Origin: Litchfieldella anticariensis FP35 = DSM 16096
Lineage (GTDB): Bacteria; Pseudomonadota; Gammaproteobacteria; Pseudomonadales; Halomonadaceae
Assembly (NCBI RefSeq): GCF_000409775.1
Contig: NZ_KE332388.1
Location: 428,481 to 492,480 of the forward strand
Direction: 5' to 3'
Length of the DNA: 64,000 bases
Both the position numbers and the translations under genes were made by a program. The stretch's first letter is position 1, and every line of letters starts with the position of its first letter. The notes under the pieces were generated by a model. The model worked only from the letters and a program-made list of their open reading frames with translations, ran no database searches and was not told the origin of the DNA. Shown here in pieces: positions 8,484 to 16,835 of the stretch.

Positions 8484-8987
8484 CTAGAAGGCCCTGGGGG
8501 AGTATGCGGCTTCGAACTCGTGGCTCAGCATCGACATGACGACCAGCGACTCGTAACCGGAAGGTCCTTCGAGACACTCCCTGAGCATCCCTTCCTCGAT
8601 GAACCCTTCGCTGCGATACAGTTGTCGGGCACGGCCATTATCGACTTTCACATCAAGCCACAGGCGATGCATGCCCAACTCAGTGAAAGCCAACCTCTTG
8701 ACCTCCCGAACTATTCTACGTCCGAACCCGATTCCTTTCTCTGCTGCAACTACACGACGAAGCTCCAGAGAACGATGAGGTGAGGACAAGCCAGCGAGAA
8801 TGAAGAAGCCGACCGGTTTCCCCCCACTCCAAACCATACGGTGGGCAATATCGGGATCGGCCATGGCCTGACAGTGACGGGGAGCATCCCACGGGGTGAT
8901 GAAAGGTGAGCTGTCCGGTGCCCCTTCAGCAATCAGCACGAAGTCAAGATCATCGAACATCGTTGGTTGAAACAAGACCTCATTCAT
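8484..8987 (-). CDS. GNAT-family N-acetyltransferase
   Basis: 167 residues from the ATG at 8987, which has GGGGAAAAGAG just upstream; an ATG 15 bases earlier lacks one. The acetyl-CoA loop is seen as a variant in AAEKGIGFGRRIVREV (residues ~85-100), followed by the family's HRLWLDVKVDNGRARQLYRS and GFIEEGMLRE. The RimJ/RimL-like C-terminus suggests acetylation of an amine or a protein N-terminus; the substrate is unknown. Confidence 0.85.
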   Translation of the reverse strand: MNEVLFQPTMFDDLDFVLIAEGAPDSSPFITPWDAPRHCQAMADPDIAHRMVWSGGKPVGFFILAGLSSPHRSLELRRVVAAEKGIGFGRRIVREVKRLAFTELGMHRLWLDVKVDNGRARQLYRSEGFIEEGMLRECLEGPSGYESLVVMSMLSHEFEAAYSPRAF

Positions 8988-9090
8988 CTCTTTTCCCCGC
9001 ATGCACCGCCCATGTTGGAACTATCGATGGATTACAAGCCATGCGCAATGCCTGAATATCGGCTGTCTCCTTCCATTCGGCGTTAGCTCA

Positions 9091-10269
9091 TCACTTCACC
9101 TTGCCGGCCACAGCCTGAGCGTCGTACTGGTCATGCTGCCTGTCGCCCTTGAGTATCCAACTCACCACGGTGGCGCCGACAAGCAGTACCATGCCGAACA
9201 AGGTCAATGCCATCGCATGACCAAAGGTATCGATCAGGACACCGATCGTGATCACTGGGATGCTGAAGCCGATGTAAGCCATCAGAAAATATCCTGCACT
9301 GGCGCGGGATTTTTGATCTCCCGCCACCTCGAGCACCCCGCTCAATCCCCCCAGATAAATGAATCCATAACAGGCACTGCTGGCGGCGACCGTCCCGACC
9401 AGCACCGCGCCCAAGACACCGAGCAATGCCCCCCATGCAATTAGGGCATAGGAAATGGGAAGAATGACCAAGCCGATTCGAGTCGAGAGAGGGGGAGACA
9501 ACTTGCGTACCATCTGCTGGAACAGTACCCCGCAACTGCAAATGCCGAATGTCGCGAACCCGGCCCAACCCGACAGACCATACGGGGCCAAGGCCGAGGG
9601 CAGAATGGCGATGACCAGCCCGGAGGTTGCCCAGGCAAGCAAGATGGACAGCCCATAGGCAAAGGCACCTGGCGGATACATCGGCAAACGCAGCATTTCG
9701 GCGCTGGAACGCCTCGGTGCCTCATCTTTTAAGGTGATCACCAGCAACAGTGCCAGTGAACCAGCTCCCAGGTAAATCCAGAAACTCGGCGGTGTCAGAC
9801 TTGGAGAGTGGAGGATGAAGAGACTGGTAATGGCAGCGCCAAGACCGAAGCCCAGCGATGTGCTGGCAGTCACCCAGTTGGCCGGCACCCGGCTATCTTC
9901 GCTCTTGAATAGATCGAGCATATACGCTGGGGCAACTGCCGAGGTCAGCGCAGACCCGATCCCCATCATGAACCGGGCAACGGCAAGAGTGGCAAGACCT
10001 GGTGCGACGAGAGTCAGCACCGTGGCAGCCAAACACAACAGCAAAGCGACAACGATCAAGGGACGACGGCCAACGCGCTCAGAAAGCCCATTCAGCAGTA
10101 GAAGGACCGGCATGATGCCAACCACATAGAAAGAGAATGCGACCGTCGTCGCCCCCACACCTACGCCATCTCGCGCTGCGAAATCATCGTATAACGGCGC
10201 CTGAAGATTCACTGCTGTGGTAATCATGCACAGTGCGAATGCGAGGCGTATGGAATTGATCCTATCCAT
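9091..10269 (-). CDS. MFS transporter
   Basis: 392 residues with about 12 hydrophobic segments. The conserved loop between helices 2 and 3 appears as NGLSERVGRRPLIVVALLL and a helix-4 signature as ARFMMGIGSALTSAVAPAY. It resembles drug or metabolite:proton antiporters (DHA1-like). It is divergent from a MocR-type regulator across a 268-bp gap, the usual layout for a regulator and its target exporter. The substrate is not evident. Confidence 0.85.
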   Translation of the reverse strand: MDRINSIRLAFALCMITTAVNLQAPLYDDFAARDGVGVGATTVAFSFYVVGIMPVLLLLNGLSERVGRRPLIVVALLLCLAATVLTLVAPGLATLAVARFMMGIGSALTSAVAPAYMLDLFKSEDSRVPANWVTASTSLGFGLGAAITSLFILHSPSLTPPSFWIYLGAGSLALLLVITLKDEAPRRSSAEMLRLPMYPPGAFAYGLSILLAWATSGLVIAILPSALAPYGLSGWAGFATFGICSCGVLFQQMVRKLSPPLSTRIGLVILPISYALIAWGALLGVLGAVLVGTVAASSACYGFIYLGGLSGVLEVAGDQKSRASAGYFLMAYIGFSIPVITIGVLIDTFGHAMALTLFGMVLLVGATVVSWILKGDRQHDQYDAQAVAGKVK

Positions 10270-10458
10270 GGCTACGGTCCGAGATGAGTGAGGAAATAAC
10301 CCACGACATCAGCATCAACATCTCCAACTTCTCGATGAATTCTGGCTTGATTTCCCACCATCTCAGGCGAAGAGAAAAGCAGCTTGGAATTGGAGAACAG
10401 CGGCATCACGCCATGTGCTATAGAGTCATCAAATTCGCACTTATATAGTCTGCAGATA

Positions 10459-10472
10459 AGGTACAGTTACCT
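10459..10472. promoter_or_regulatory. Candidate operator in the MFS/MocR intergenic region
   Basis: AGGTA-CAGT-TACCT is a perfect 5+4+5 dyad about 65 bp before the MocR-type start and 190 bp from the MFS start. The 268-bp gap also holds AT-rich promoter-like sequence. Binding by the MocR-type protein is inference from position only. Confidence 0.3.
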
Positions 10473-10537
10473 ATGATTATCAAAGAACTGTTCCTGTATT
10501 TTCCTGAACGGTTTGGTGAAGCAGGGAGCTCTTTAGC

Positions 10538-11941
10538 ATGAAGCTGGAAGTCGACAAGCACTCGGACAAGCCTGTCGTACATCAGGTGGAGGAAGGGATA
10601 CGCGAGTGGATAGAGCGACATGGAGCCGGCGGAGGTAGCCGTCTGCCTTCTATACAGCACCTCTCGTCGAGCCACGGTATCAGCCGCAATGCAGTGATCG
10701 AAGCCTATGAGAGGTTGGTTGCCCATGGCCTGGTTCGCTCCAAACCGGGTTCGGGATTCTACGTGGCCGAAAACGCAGCCAGCATCCTCTCGAAGGCCCC
10801 ATTGGCTCAGACAAGCCTCGAAGACATGACCGACGAGATGTGGAACCTGTTCAAAGCCGATGAAGACAGCTTGAAACTTGGCTGCGGCTGGTTACCCCAT
10901 CATTGGCGCGAAGAAGAGGACCTGACATATGCGATACGTCATGTCGCCCGACAGCACCGTTCCGGCATCTTCGATTACAGCACCCCCATGGGGATACCGG
11001 AGCTTCGCTCCTTAATTCAAGAACGGATACGTTTGCTCGGCATCGAAGCGGACCCGAATCAGATTCTGATGACGGGAGGTGGAAGCCACGCGCTGGACCT
11101 CATCGTTCGGCTGATGCTCAAACCCGGCGACGTGGTATTTGTCGAATCGCCAGGCTACTACAACCTCTTTGGCCTGCTGCGTCTTCAACAGATCAAGATT
11201 GTCGGCGTGCCCCGCCTTACCGGCGGTCCTGACACGGAGCAGATGGAGTATCTGCTGTCCAAGCACAAGCCGAAGCTGTTCTTCACCAATAGCGTGTTCC
11301 AGAATCCCACGGGAACGACACTGGCCCCGACCGTCGCCCACCAAGTGCTTCAGCTCGCCGAAAAGTACGATTTCCAGATTGTCGAAGACGATGTCTATGC
11401 AGACTTTCAGCATGACCCCACGATTCGGCTCGCTGCCCTGGACGGACTGCACAGGGTCATCTACCTGGGCAGCTTCTCCAAAAGCCTGTCCTGCTCGTTG
11501 CGAGTCGGTTTCATCGCCGCACAGCCGTCTCTTATCAAGCACCTGGTCGATGTAAAAATGCTCACCAATATTTCAGCCTCACGCTTTGCCGAGCAAGTGG
11601 CCACGACCATGCTCCACAACGGCTCCTACCGGAAGTTGGCGGAACGGCTCAGGGTCAAGCTGTCCGGCCAAATGGCCTCAGCCCTGAACCTGATAAGAAG
11701 CGCAGGCTGGGAAATCTTTGCGGAGCCTGCCGGAGGCATGTTCATCTGGACACGACATCCCCAAGTCGAATCCTCTACCCAGTTGGTACAGAATGCCCAG
11801 CATGCCGGAATCAGCCTGTCGCCGGGGCATATGTTCTTACCCCACGGAACCAGCTCTCCATGGGTACGCATCAATGTGGCCTACACACGTGATGCTCGAG
11901 CAGCAACGTTTCTCAACAATCCGCTTGAAATGGTGGCCTGA
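10538..11941 (+). CDS. MocR-type GntR/aminotransferase-fold transcriptional regulator
   Basis: 467 residues. An N-terminal GntR winged helix-turn-helix (residues 1-75, LPSIQHLSSSHGISRNAVIE, YERLVAHGLVRSKPGSGFYV) is joined to a fold-type-I aminotransferase-like domain (residues 120-460). The PLP-binding lysine is in LGSFSKSLS, and other PLP contacts include FFTNSVFQNPTGTTLAP and EDDVYADF. MocR proteins bind PLP as an effector rather than catalyse. ATG at 10538, with AGGGAG about 12 bases upstream. Confidence 0.9.
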   Translation: MKLEVDKHSDKPVVHQVEEGIREWIERHGAGGGSRLPSIQHLSSSHGISRNAVIEAYERLVAHGLVRSKPGSGFYVAENAASILSKAPLAQTSLEDMTDEMWNLFKADEDSLKLGCGWLPHHWREEEDLTYAIRHVARQHRSGIFDYSTPMGIPELRSLIQERIRLLGIEADPNQILMTGGGSHALDLIVRLMLKPGDVVFVESPGYYNLFGLLRLQQIKIVGVPRLTGGPDTEQMEYLLSKHKPKLFFTNSVFQNPTGTTLAPTVAHQVLQLAEKYDFQIVEDDVYADFQHDPTIRLAALDGLHRVIYLGSFSKSLSCSLRVGFIAAQPSLIKHLVDVKMLTNISASRFAEQVATTMLHNGSYRKLAERLRVKLSGQMASALNLIRSAGWEIFAEPAGGMFIWTRHPQVESSTQLVQNAQHAGISLSPGHMFLPHGTSSPWVRINVAYTRDARAATFLNNPLEMVA

Positions 11942-12028
11942 AGCGAACCAGCGTCGATCAACGTTGACCGATTTTCTTGGCAAGCACCGGCATCTCAGGG
12001 TAGGCTGGATGACCCTGCACTGCATCAG

Positions 12029-12077
12029 TATCGGTAAGAGGGCCAACGCACTCAGTGCGTTGGCCCTCTTACCGATA
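12029..12077. terminator. Perfect 23-bp hairpin downstream of the MocR-type gene
   Basis: The 23 bases 12029-12051 are the exact reverse complement of 12055-12077, separated by only three bases (TCA). There is no T-tract on either side. It probably ends or protects the MocR-type transcript, since the next gene starts more than 300 bp away. The 322 bases from 12080 to 12401 otherwise show no gene. Confidence 0.65.
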
Positions 12078-12401
12078 TAGGCGACAGACTAGGCAACATC
12101 AGCCTGTTTTCTCCCGTCCCCCCCTCTTATTGCACTCATTCGCCAGTCGCGACACCATGTACAAGTGCCCGTATTCCAGGCAAACGACACACATTAAGCA
12201 AAGTTAGCGTGAAAGGCCGCACTGGCAATAACGGAGCGCACCGTTCATTTTAGTGTCAAATAGCCTATGAAAGGAGCCCATCGACGATCACGCATCCCCC
12301 ACGGAAACGTTACCGGCCGAACGCATGACAGCCTGTCATATGACCGTAAGGTGTCAGTGCCAGTGTCGACCATGCCGTCAATCCAAGGAGTGCTCAAGCC
12401 G

Positions 12402-13814
12402 ATGGTACGCATCGATAAGAAAGCCACACGGCTCTACGTGCTGGATACCAATGTCCTGATCCACGACCCCGCAGCTCTCTACCAATTCGAGGAACATGAT
12501 GTGGTCATTCCCATGACCGTCCTCGAAGAGCTCGACAAACACAAGAATGGCATTCGCGAGATCGCTCGCACCGCCCGGCAAATCAGCCGCACCCTATCCG
12601 ACCTGACCAACCAGGTCAGCTTCGACGAGATCCAGGAAGGCATTCCCCTGCCCGGTTCGATCGGCCCAGTCGGTCGTTTGCGTTTCCTCTGCTATCCGGA
12701 CCTGCTGCCCCTGGACAACATGGAGGACAGCCCCGACAACCGTTTGCTGGCGGAAACCTGCCGCCTGCGCGACGAACGCCCCGATGCCTCGGTGATCCTG
12801 GTCACCAAGGACATCAACCTGCGAGTCAAAGCCGCTGCGCTCAAGGTGCCGGTCGAGGACTACCTCAACGACCGGGTGTTCTCCGACAACGACGCCATGA
12901 TCGAAGGCGCCAAGGTCTACACCGACGCTGGTCCAGGGGGCGCTGGACTCTGGGAGTCGCTCAATGTCGAGGTCAAGGTCGAGCGCATCGATCATCAGAC
13001 CTTCTATCAACTGAAAGGCGACCTGCCCGATGACTGGCATGTCGGCATGTTGGTATCCGACAGCGAGAACGGTGCCGACTTCGAAGCCATCGTGCGCGAG
13101 CTGGGCCCCCACACCGCACGGCTACAACTGCTGACCAACTATCGGCATCACGCCGGTGTATGGAGTGTCCACGCCCACGACAGCCGTCAGAATTTCGCCC
13201 TCAACCTGTTGATGGACCCGGAAATCGACCTGATCACCATCGCTGGCAGCGCCGGTACCGGCAAGACCTACATGACGCTGGCGGCGGCGTTCCAGCAAAC
13301 CCTGGATACCAAACGCTTCGAGCGCATCGTCTTCACCCGCGCCCCGATTCCCATGGGAGAGGATATCGGCTTCCTGCCCGGCACCGAAGAGGAGAAGATG
13401 TCGCCGTGGATGGGCGCCTTCCACGACAACATGGACAACCTGCTACGCGACGAGAAGGACGGCAGCACGAGCTGGAACGACGGCGCCACCCGCACCTTGA
13501 TCGGTTCGCGGGTGCAGATCCGCTCACCGACCTTCATGCGTGGGCGCACCCTGAACGACACCTTCCTAATCATCGACGAGGCACAGAACTTCACACCCAA
13601 GCAACTCAAGTCGCTGGTGACCCGTGCTGGGCGCAACACCAAGATCGTCTGCCTCGGCAACGTTGGCCAGATCGACACCCCTTATCTCACCGCCAACACC
13701 TGCGGCATGGCGGCGATCGTCGAACGCTTCCGCAACTGGCCGCACGCCGGCCACATCACCTTGCGCAGCGTCGAGCGCTCACGCCTGGCACTGGCTGCAG
13801 AAGAACTGCTCTAG
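12402..13814 (+). CDS. PhoH-family ATPase with N-terminal PIN domain
   Basis: From the ATG at 12402 (AAGGAG upstream) the protein has 470 residues. The PIN domain occupies residues ~8-140 with YVLDTNVLIHDP and LVTKDINLRVKA, carrying the acidic residues of the RNase active site. The PhoH ATPase domain follows from ~270, with Walker A GSAGTGKTYMTL and Walker B FLIIDEAQNFT. This PIN-PhoH (PhoH2) architecture is linked to RNA unwinding and cleavage. The open frame extends 135 bases further upstream, but that part has no family resemblance. Confidence 0.9.
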   Translation: MVRIDKKATRLYVLDTNVLIHDPAALYQFEEHDVVIPMTVLEELDKHKNGIREIARTARQISRTLSDLTNQVSFDEIQEGIPLPGSIGPVGRLRFLCYPDLLPLDNMEDSPDNRLLAETCRLRDERPDASVILVTKDINLRVKAAALKVPVEDYLNDRVFSDNDAMIEGAKVYTDAGPGGAGLWESLNVEVKVERIDHQTFYQLKGDLPDDWHVGMLVSDSENGADFEAIVRELGPHTARLQLLTNYRHHAGVWSVHAHDSRQNFALNLLMDPEIDLITIAGSAGTGKTYMTLAAAFQQTLDTKRFERIVFTRAPIPMGEDIGFLPGTEEEKMSPWMGAFHDNMDNLLRDEKDGSTSWNDGATRTLIGSRVQIRSPTFMRGRTLNDTFLIIDEAQNFTPKQLKSLVTRAGRNTKIVCLGNVGQIDTPYLTANTCGMAAIVERFRNWPHAGHITLRSVERSRLALAAEELL

Positions 13815-13843
13815 CCTTTTTTGCTACCAAAAGCCCCGGCATT

Positions 13844-13889
13844 TGAGCTGCCCCCGGGTTGGAACGGAGTCCAACTTTGGGGCAGTTCA
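13844..13889. repeat. Fused pair of insertion-sequence-like terminal repeats
   Basis: Two ~20-bp arms face each other: TGAGCTGCCCC-GGGTTGGA at the left and, inverted, TGAACTGCCCC-AAGTTGGA at the right, with six bases between. They look like the two termini of an IS3-type element whose interior is missing. There is no transposase in the 261-bp gap. The remaining gap sequence (13890-14075) holds only an AACGGTTC/GAACCGTT dyad at 14040-14058. Confidence 0.45.
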
Positions 13890-14075
13890 GATTGAGCTGG
13901 CACGTGAGATTACATAATCACTTATTTAGCAATTCTTAACATATCCAAACATTCCGTTATATACTGCCGACGTCACTGCCTCACGCCAGCGTTGAGGACG
14001 CACTGAAAAAGCAGCGTGCGAAGATACGCGACGCATACGAACGGTTCCTTGAACCGTTGACAGGGAAACAGGTAA

Positions 14076-14555
14076 ATGGATCTTGCCAAACTGGGTGACC
14101 TGGTCGCTTGCCCATGCAAGGGTGGTCCCCACCACATCGTGACTGGAGCCAAGCGTACTCTGGTCGACAACATGCCCGCCGCCCGGGCCGGAGACAAGAG
14201 TTCCTGCGGAGCAAGCATCGTCACTGGCCTCGATTGGTACCAGATAGAAGACGCCCCTGCCGCCGTGCACGGTAGTGCGACTTCCTGTGGCGGCCAGGTG
14301 ATAGCCGCCTCCACGGTCAAGATCGGCTCGCCGCGAGGCGGAGCGATGCAACCGCTCAGCCCCGCCAAGGGGGAAAGCTATAATCGACGAGTTATCTTCA
14401 AGGATGCGAGTGGCAAGCCCTATGCCAGCGTTGCCTATCGGCTGGAACTGGACAGCGGCGAGGTGCTCGAGGGCGTGACCGATGCCAACGGCGAAGCCAA
14501 CATCGCCGACTCCCGTTTCGTTTCCTCAGGCGTAAGAATTCTGGTCAAGGAGTGA
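14076..14555 (+). CDS. PAAR-domain protein (type VI secretion spike tip, cargo adaptor)
   Basis: 159 residues. The first ~95 form a PAAR-type domain: VACPCKGGPHHIVTGAKR, an AARAGDKSSCGASIVTG loop, and GQVIAASTVKIGSPRGG at its end, with several Cys/His residues suited to metal binding. Residues 100-159 form a small beta-rich extension (KDASGKPYASVAYRLELDSG, TDANGEANI) like carboxypeptidase-regulatory folds, a plausible dock for cargo. PAAR proteins cap the VgrG spike. No vgrG or tss gene is in the window, so this is an orphan module. Three bases separate it from the toxin gene. Confidence 0.88.
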   Translation: MDLAKLGDLVACPCKGGPHHIVTGAKRTLVDNMPAARAGDKSSCGASIVTGLDWYQIEDAPAAVHGSATSCGGQVIAASTVKIGSPRGGAMQPLSPAKGESYNRRVIFKDASGKPYASVAYRLELDSGEVLEGVTDANGEANIADSRFVSSGVRILVKE

Positions 14556-14558
14556 CCG

Positions 14559-15350
14559 ATGAGCGAATGGCGACTAGTAGCAACGACCCAAACGACCCCC
14601 GCCAGCATTAACGACCCTTACGAGGTGACACTACCCTGTCGCCATCCTGATCAGGCAGTGGACATTGCCGCCTGGATGGTACAAGAAATCCAGCAGAATG
14701 CGGTATCGGACGCCGCGCTTCGAATGAAGCAGCAAAATGCCTACAGTGCCGAGCGGGAACTCAGTAAATGGCAGCAAGAAGGAGAAGAACTGGGTTTTCT
14801 GCAACAAATCGGTAGAGCCGTTGTGAAACCCGGTTTTTATGATATCGAGCATGCCCAGCAACGAGCCGCATGGTCCAGATGGACCTGGATGGTCATGCAG
14901 GACCATGACTGGGATCACAAACGAAGAATTGCAGGGCGATTTGAGACCTTAGGCAAAACATCCTATCGACATCACCATAAATACAAGAAATACGAATATT
15001 TCTACGACATCTGGTCCAATATCCACTATGGCTATATGGGGCTGTTTTGCGGCTTCTCCCGGGATGCCCTGCTGGATGGCGCCGGACTCGAGCAGGTGGG
15101 AACGGATCTTCATCGCTTCCAATCACCTACCAATAGAGCGTCCACCAATGGAGAGGGGCTGCAGCGCTTCGATGATACGACGGATTCACTGTCGATCAGA
15201 ATCGGCTACGATCTGTTCGATGCATACCCCGATCCACAGCGTCTGACCGCCCAGATATTGCTCGACAGGATAGAAGCCGCTCCATACCCGATGGAAGTCG
15301 GTTCGAAAGTATTGCACGACTGCCAACGCGCCAGGGAGCGGCGAGAGTAA
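14559..15350 (+). CDS. Putative type VI effector with polymorphic toxin type 44 domain
   Basis: 263 residues with no signal peptide. The C-terminal half (~145-260) carries YDIWSNIHYGYMG, then FCGFSRDALLDGAGLEQ and IRIGYDLFD, which I recognise as the pattern of bacterial polymorphic toxin type 44 (Ntox44). The N-terminal ~140 residues are helical and charged and would serve delivery. Position directly after a PAAR gene and one base before a membrane-anchored immunity-like gene supports an effector. The enzymatic activity cannot be read from the sequence. No search was run. Confidence 0.75.
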   Translation: MSEWRLVATTQTTPASINDPYEVTLPCRHPDQAVDIAAWMVQEIQQNAVSDAALRMKQQNAYSAERELSKWQQEGEELGFLQQIGRAVVKPGFYDIEHAQQRAAWSRWTWMVMQDHDWDHKRRIAGRFETLGKTSYRHHHKYKKYEYFYDIWSNIHYGYMGLFCGFSRDALLDGAGLEQVGTDLHRFQSPTNRASTNGEGLQRFDDTTDSLSIRIGYDLFDAYPDPQRLTAQILLDRIEAAPYPMEVGSKVLHDCQRARERRE

Positions 15351-15351
15351 C

Positions 15352-15852
15352 ATGGGAATTGTCAGAAACAAGCGTAAACTAGCGGCCATCGCCGCAGTGG
15401 CAACCATCAGCTATTTTTTATACTATCAATACACTACCCCGCCAATCACTTACAAGATTGATAGCCGGCTGATCGAAATCAACGACACGTTGGTCAAGCT
15501 ATCACGGACACTAGGCTTCACAGGTATATCAATATACTCATCCCACACAAACCCTCAATCTCTTAGAGACGCCATTCCGCCCAACATTTATGACACCATC
15601 GAGCAATCCGATATCAAGGAGATTCACTTTAACAACGACCCTGTAAACCAAACAGCAGTATTCAGCATTGATCAATTTTTTACTTTTTTTCGCCCTTATT
15701 GGTATTATAAATATAGCGAGATCGGTGGTGTTGACGAAGATATCGTTCCGTCTCTGGAAGAGGCCGTAAGGCAACAGGACACCCCCCCCTACTTCTTCTG
15801 TCAGAAAGCGGAAGTGCCGAATTGGTTCTTCTGCACCGCTTTTGATCCTTGA
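15352..15852 (+). CDS. Putative membrane-anchored immunity protein, copy 1
   Basis: 166 residues, starting one base after the toxin stop. A basic start (NKRKL) precedes one hydrophobic segment at residues ~9-26, then a soluble domain of about 135 residues, predicted periplasmic by the positive-inside rule. The base composition is clearly more AT-rich than the toxin gene. It is a close paralogue of the next gene: the 25 residues after the membrane segment and the WYYKYSEIGGVDED and CQKAEVPNWFFCT blocks are shared. Immunity function is inferred from position. No family is recognised. Confidence 0.75.
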   Translation: MGIVRNKRKLAAIAAVATISYFLYYQYTTPPITYKIDSRLIEINDTLVKLSRTLGFTGISIYSSHTNPQSLRDAIPPNIYDTIEQSDIKEIHFNNDPVNQTAVFSIDQFFTFFRPYWYYKYSEIGGVDEDIVPSLEEAVRQQDTPPYFFCQKAEVPNWFFCTAFDP

Positions 15853-15916
15853 TAAGGCGTCCCAGCGATGCCGATGCCTGCGTGCCTAACTGGACGAAAG
15901 TGACAAGGACAGGGTA

Positions 15917-16405
15917 ATGAACAAACGTAAATTAGCGAAAATTTCGGCCCTTGCCGCTATCGTCATTTTTTCAGTCTACCAATTTCTCACCCCACCGATC
16001 ACCTACAAGATCGACAGCCGGCTGATCGAAATCAACGATACGCTGGTCAAGCTCTCACGAACACTAGGTTTCAAGATTCTATCAATCTCCTCATCCGGCA
16101 CGAACCCACAAGATCTTAGCGACGCCATTCCACATGATATCTATGACACTATCGAGCAATCCGATATTGATGAGATTTACTTCAACAATGATCCTTTCAA
16201 CCAAACAGCCGTATTCACTATAGATCAGTTTTTTACTTTTTTTCGTCCTAGTTGGTATTATAAATATAGCGAGATCGGTGGTGTTGATGAAGATGTCGTT
16301 CCGTCTCTAGAAGATGCCGTAAAGCAACAGGACGGCCCGCCTTACTTTCTATGCCAGAAAGCGGAAGTTCCGAATTGGTTCTTCTGCACCTCTTTTGATC
16401 CTTGA
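15917..16405 (+). CDS. Putative membrane-anchored immunity protein, copy 2
   Basis: 162 residues, a tandem duplicate of the preceding gene. It keeps the basic N-terminus (MNKRKLAKI), one membrane segment at ~8-22 and a periplasmic-type domain ending CQKAEVPNWFFCTSFDP. Differences cluster in the membrane segment and a loop at residues ~50-70. A spacer of 64 bases and AGGACAGGG upstream allow separate translation. It may give protection against a variant toxin, or dosage; both are inference. Confidence 0.75.
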   Translation: MNKRKLAKISALAAIVIFSVYQFLTPPITYKIDSRLIEINDTLVKLSRTLGFKILSISSSGTNPQDLSDAIPHDIYDTIEQSDIDEIYFNNDPFNQTAVFTIDQFFTFFRPSWYYKYSEIGGVDEDVVPSLEDAVKQQDGPPYFLCQKAEVPNWFFCTSFDP

Positions 16406-16466
16406 TACGGCGCCTCAACGATGCCGATAGACGACGAAAAACGTCTGGCTGGGCGCTTTGTCGGCA

Positions 16467-16497
16467 GCCTGAGTCCTGTAGCACACAGGACTCAGGC
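16467..16497. terminator. Hairpin between convergent immunity and zinc-ribbon genes
   Basis: GCCTGAGTCCTGT (16467-16479) pairs perfectly with 16485-16497 across five bases. It lies between the ends of two convergent genes, so it may terminate both. No clear T-run follows. Confidence 0.6.
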
Positions 16498-16507
16498 CAT
16501 GGCCAAC

Positions 16508-16732
16508 TCAGGGTTCGTGACGGTTGACGGCTTTCTCGATCAATGCCTCGCTTTCGCTTCCCGGCCCTTGGCGCAGGATGGTCTCGGCCTCGTGGTAGAG
16601 GCAAACATAGGTATTGCAGGAGGTACAGAACACCTTGTCATCGGGGTTGTGCACCTCGGACACCCGCATGAGATGGCTACCGCAATTGGGGCATCCCACT
16701 GGCAGGCGGAACTCTTCCGATAGGTCGTGCAT
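16508..16732 (-). CDS. Small zinc-ribbon protein
   Basis: 74 residues with two Cys pairs, CPNCGSH at residues ~14 and CTSCNTY at ~36, spaced as in a zinc ribbon. The sequence between them, RVSEVHNPDDKVF, resembles rubrerythrin-like or transcription-factor ribbons. The C-terminal third is charged and helical. Unknown function; the ORF has a normal codon pattern and a plausible start. Confidence 0.6.
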   Translation of the reverse strand: MHDLSEEFRLPVGCPNCGSHLMRVSEVHNPDDKVFCTSCNTYVCLYHEAETILRQGPGSESEALIEKAVNRHEP

Positions 16733-16835
16733 GCGCTATTTCCTCCCTGACATGGTTCTTTCAGTCTTTAAGGCATGAGACAAAACTTCAAGCGCTCCAT
16801 TCCCTATTCTCGAGAGGGGGCGTTATAGAGGGGCG

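Noticed and set aside
13978..14095. Possible VgrG-like C-terminal tail (EDALKKQRAKIRDAYERFLE) ahead of the PAAR gene
   Set aside because: The frame is only ~45 codons, bounded by a stop on both sides, without a start signal or recognisable family.
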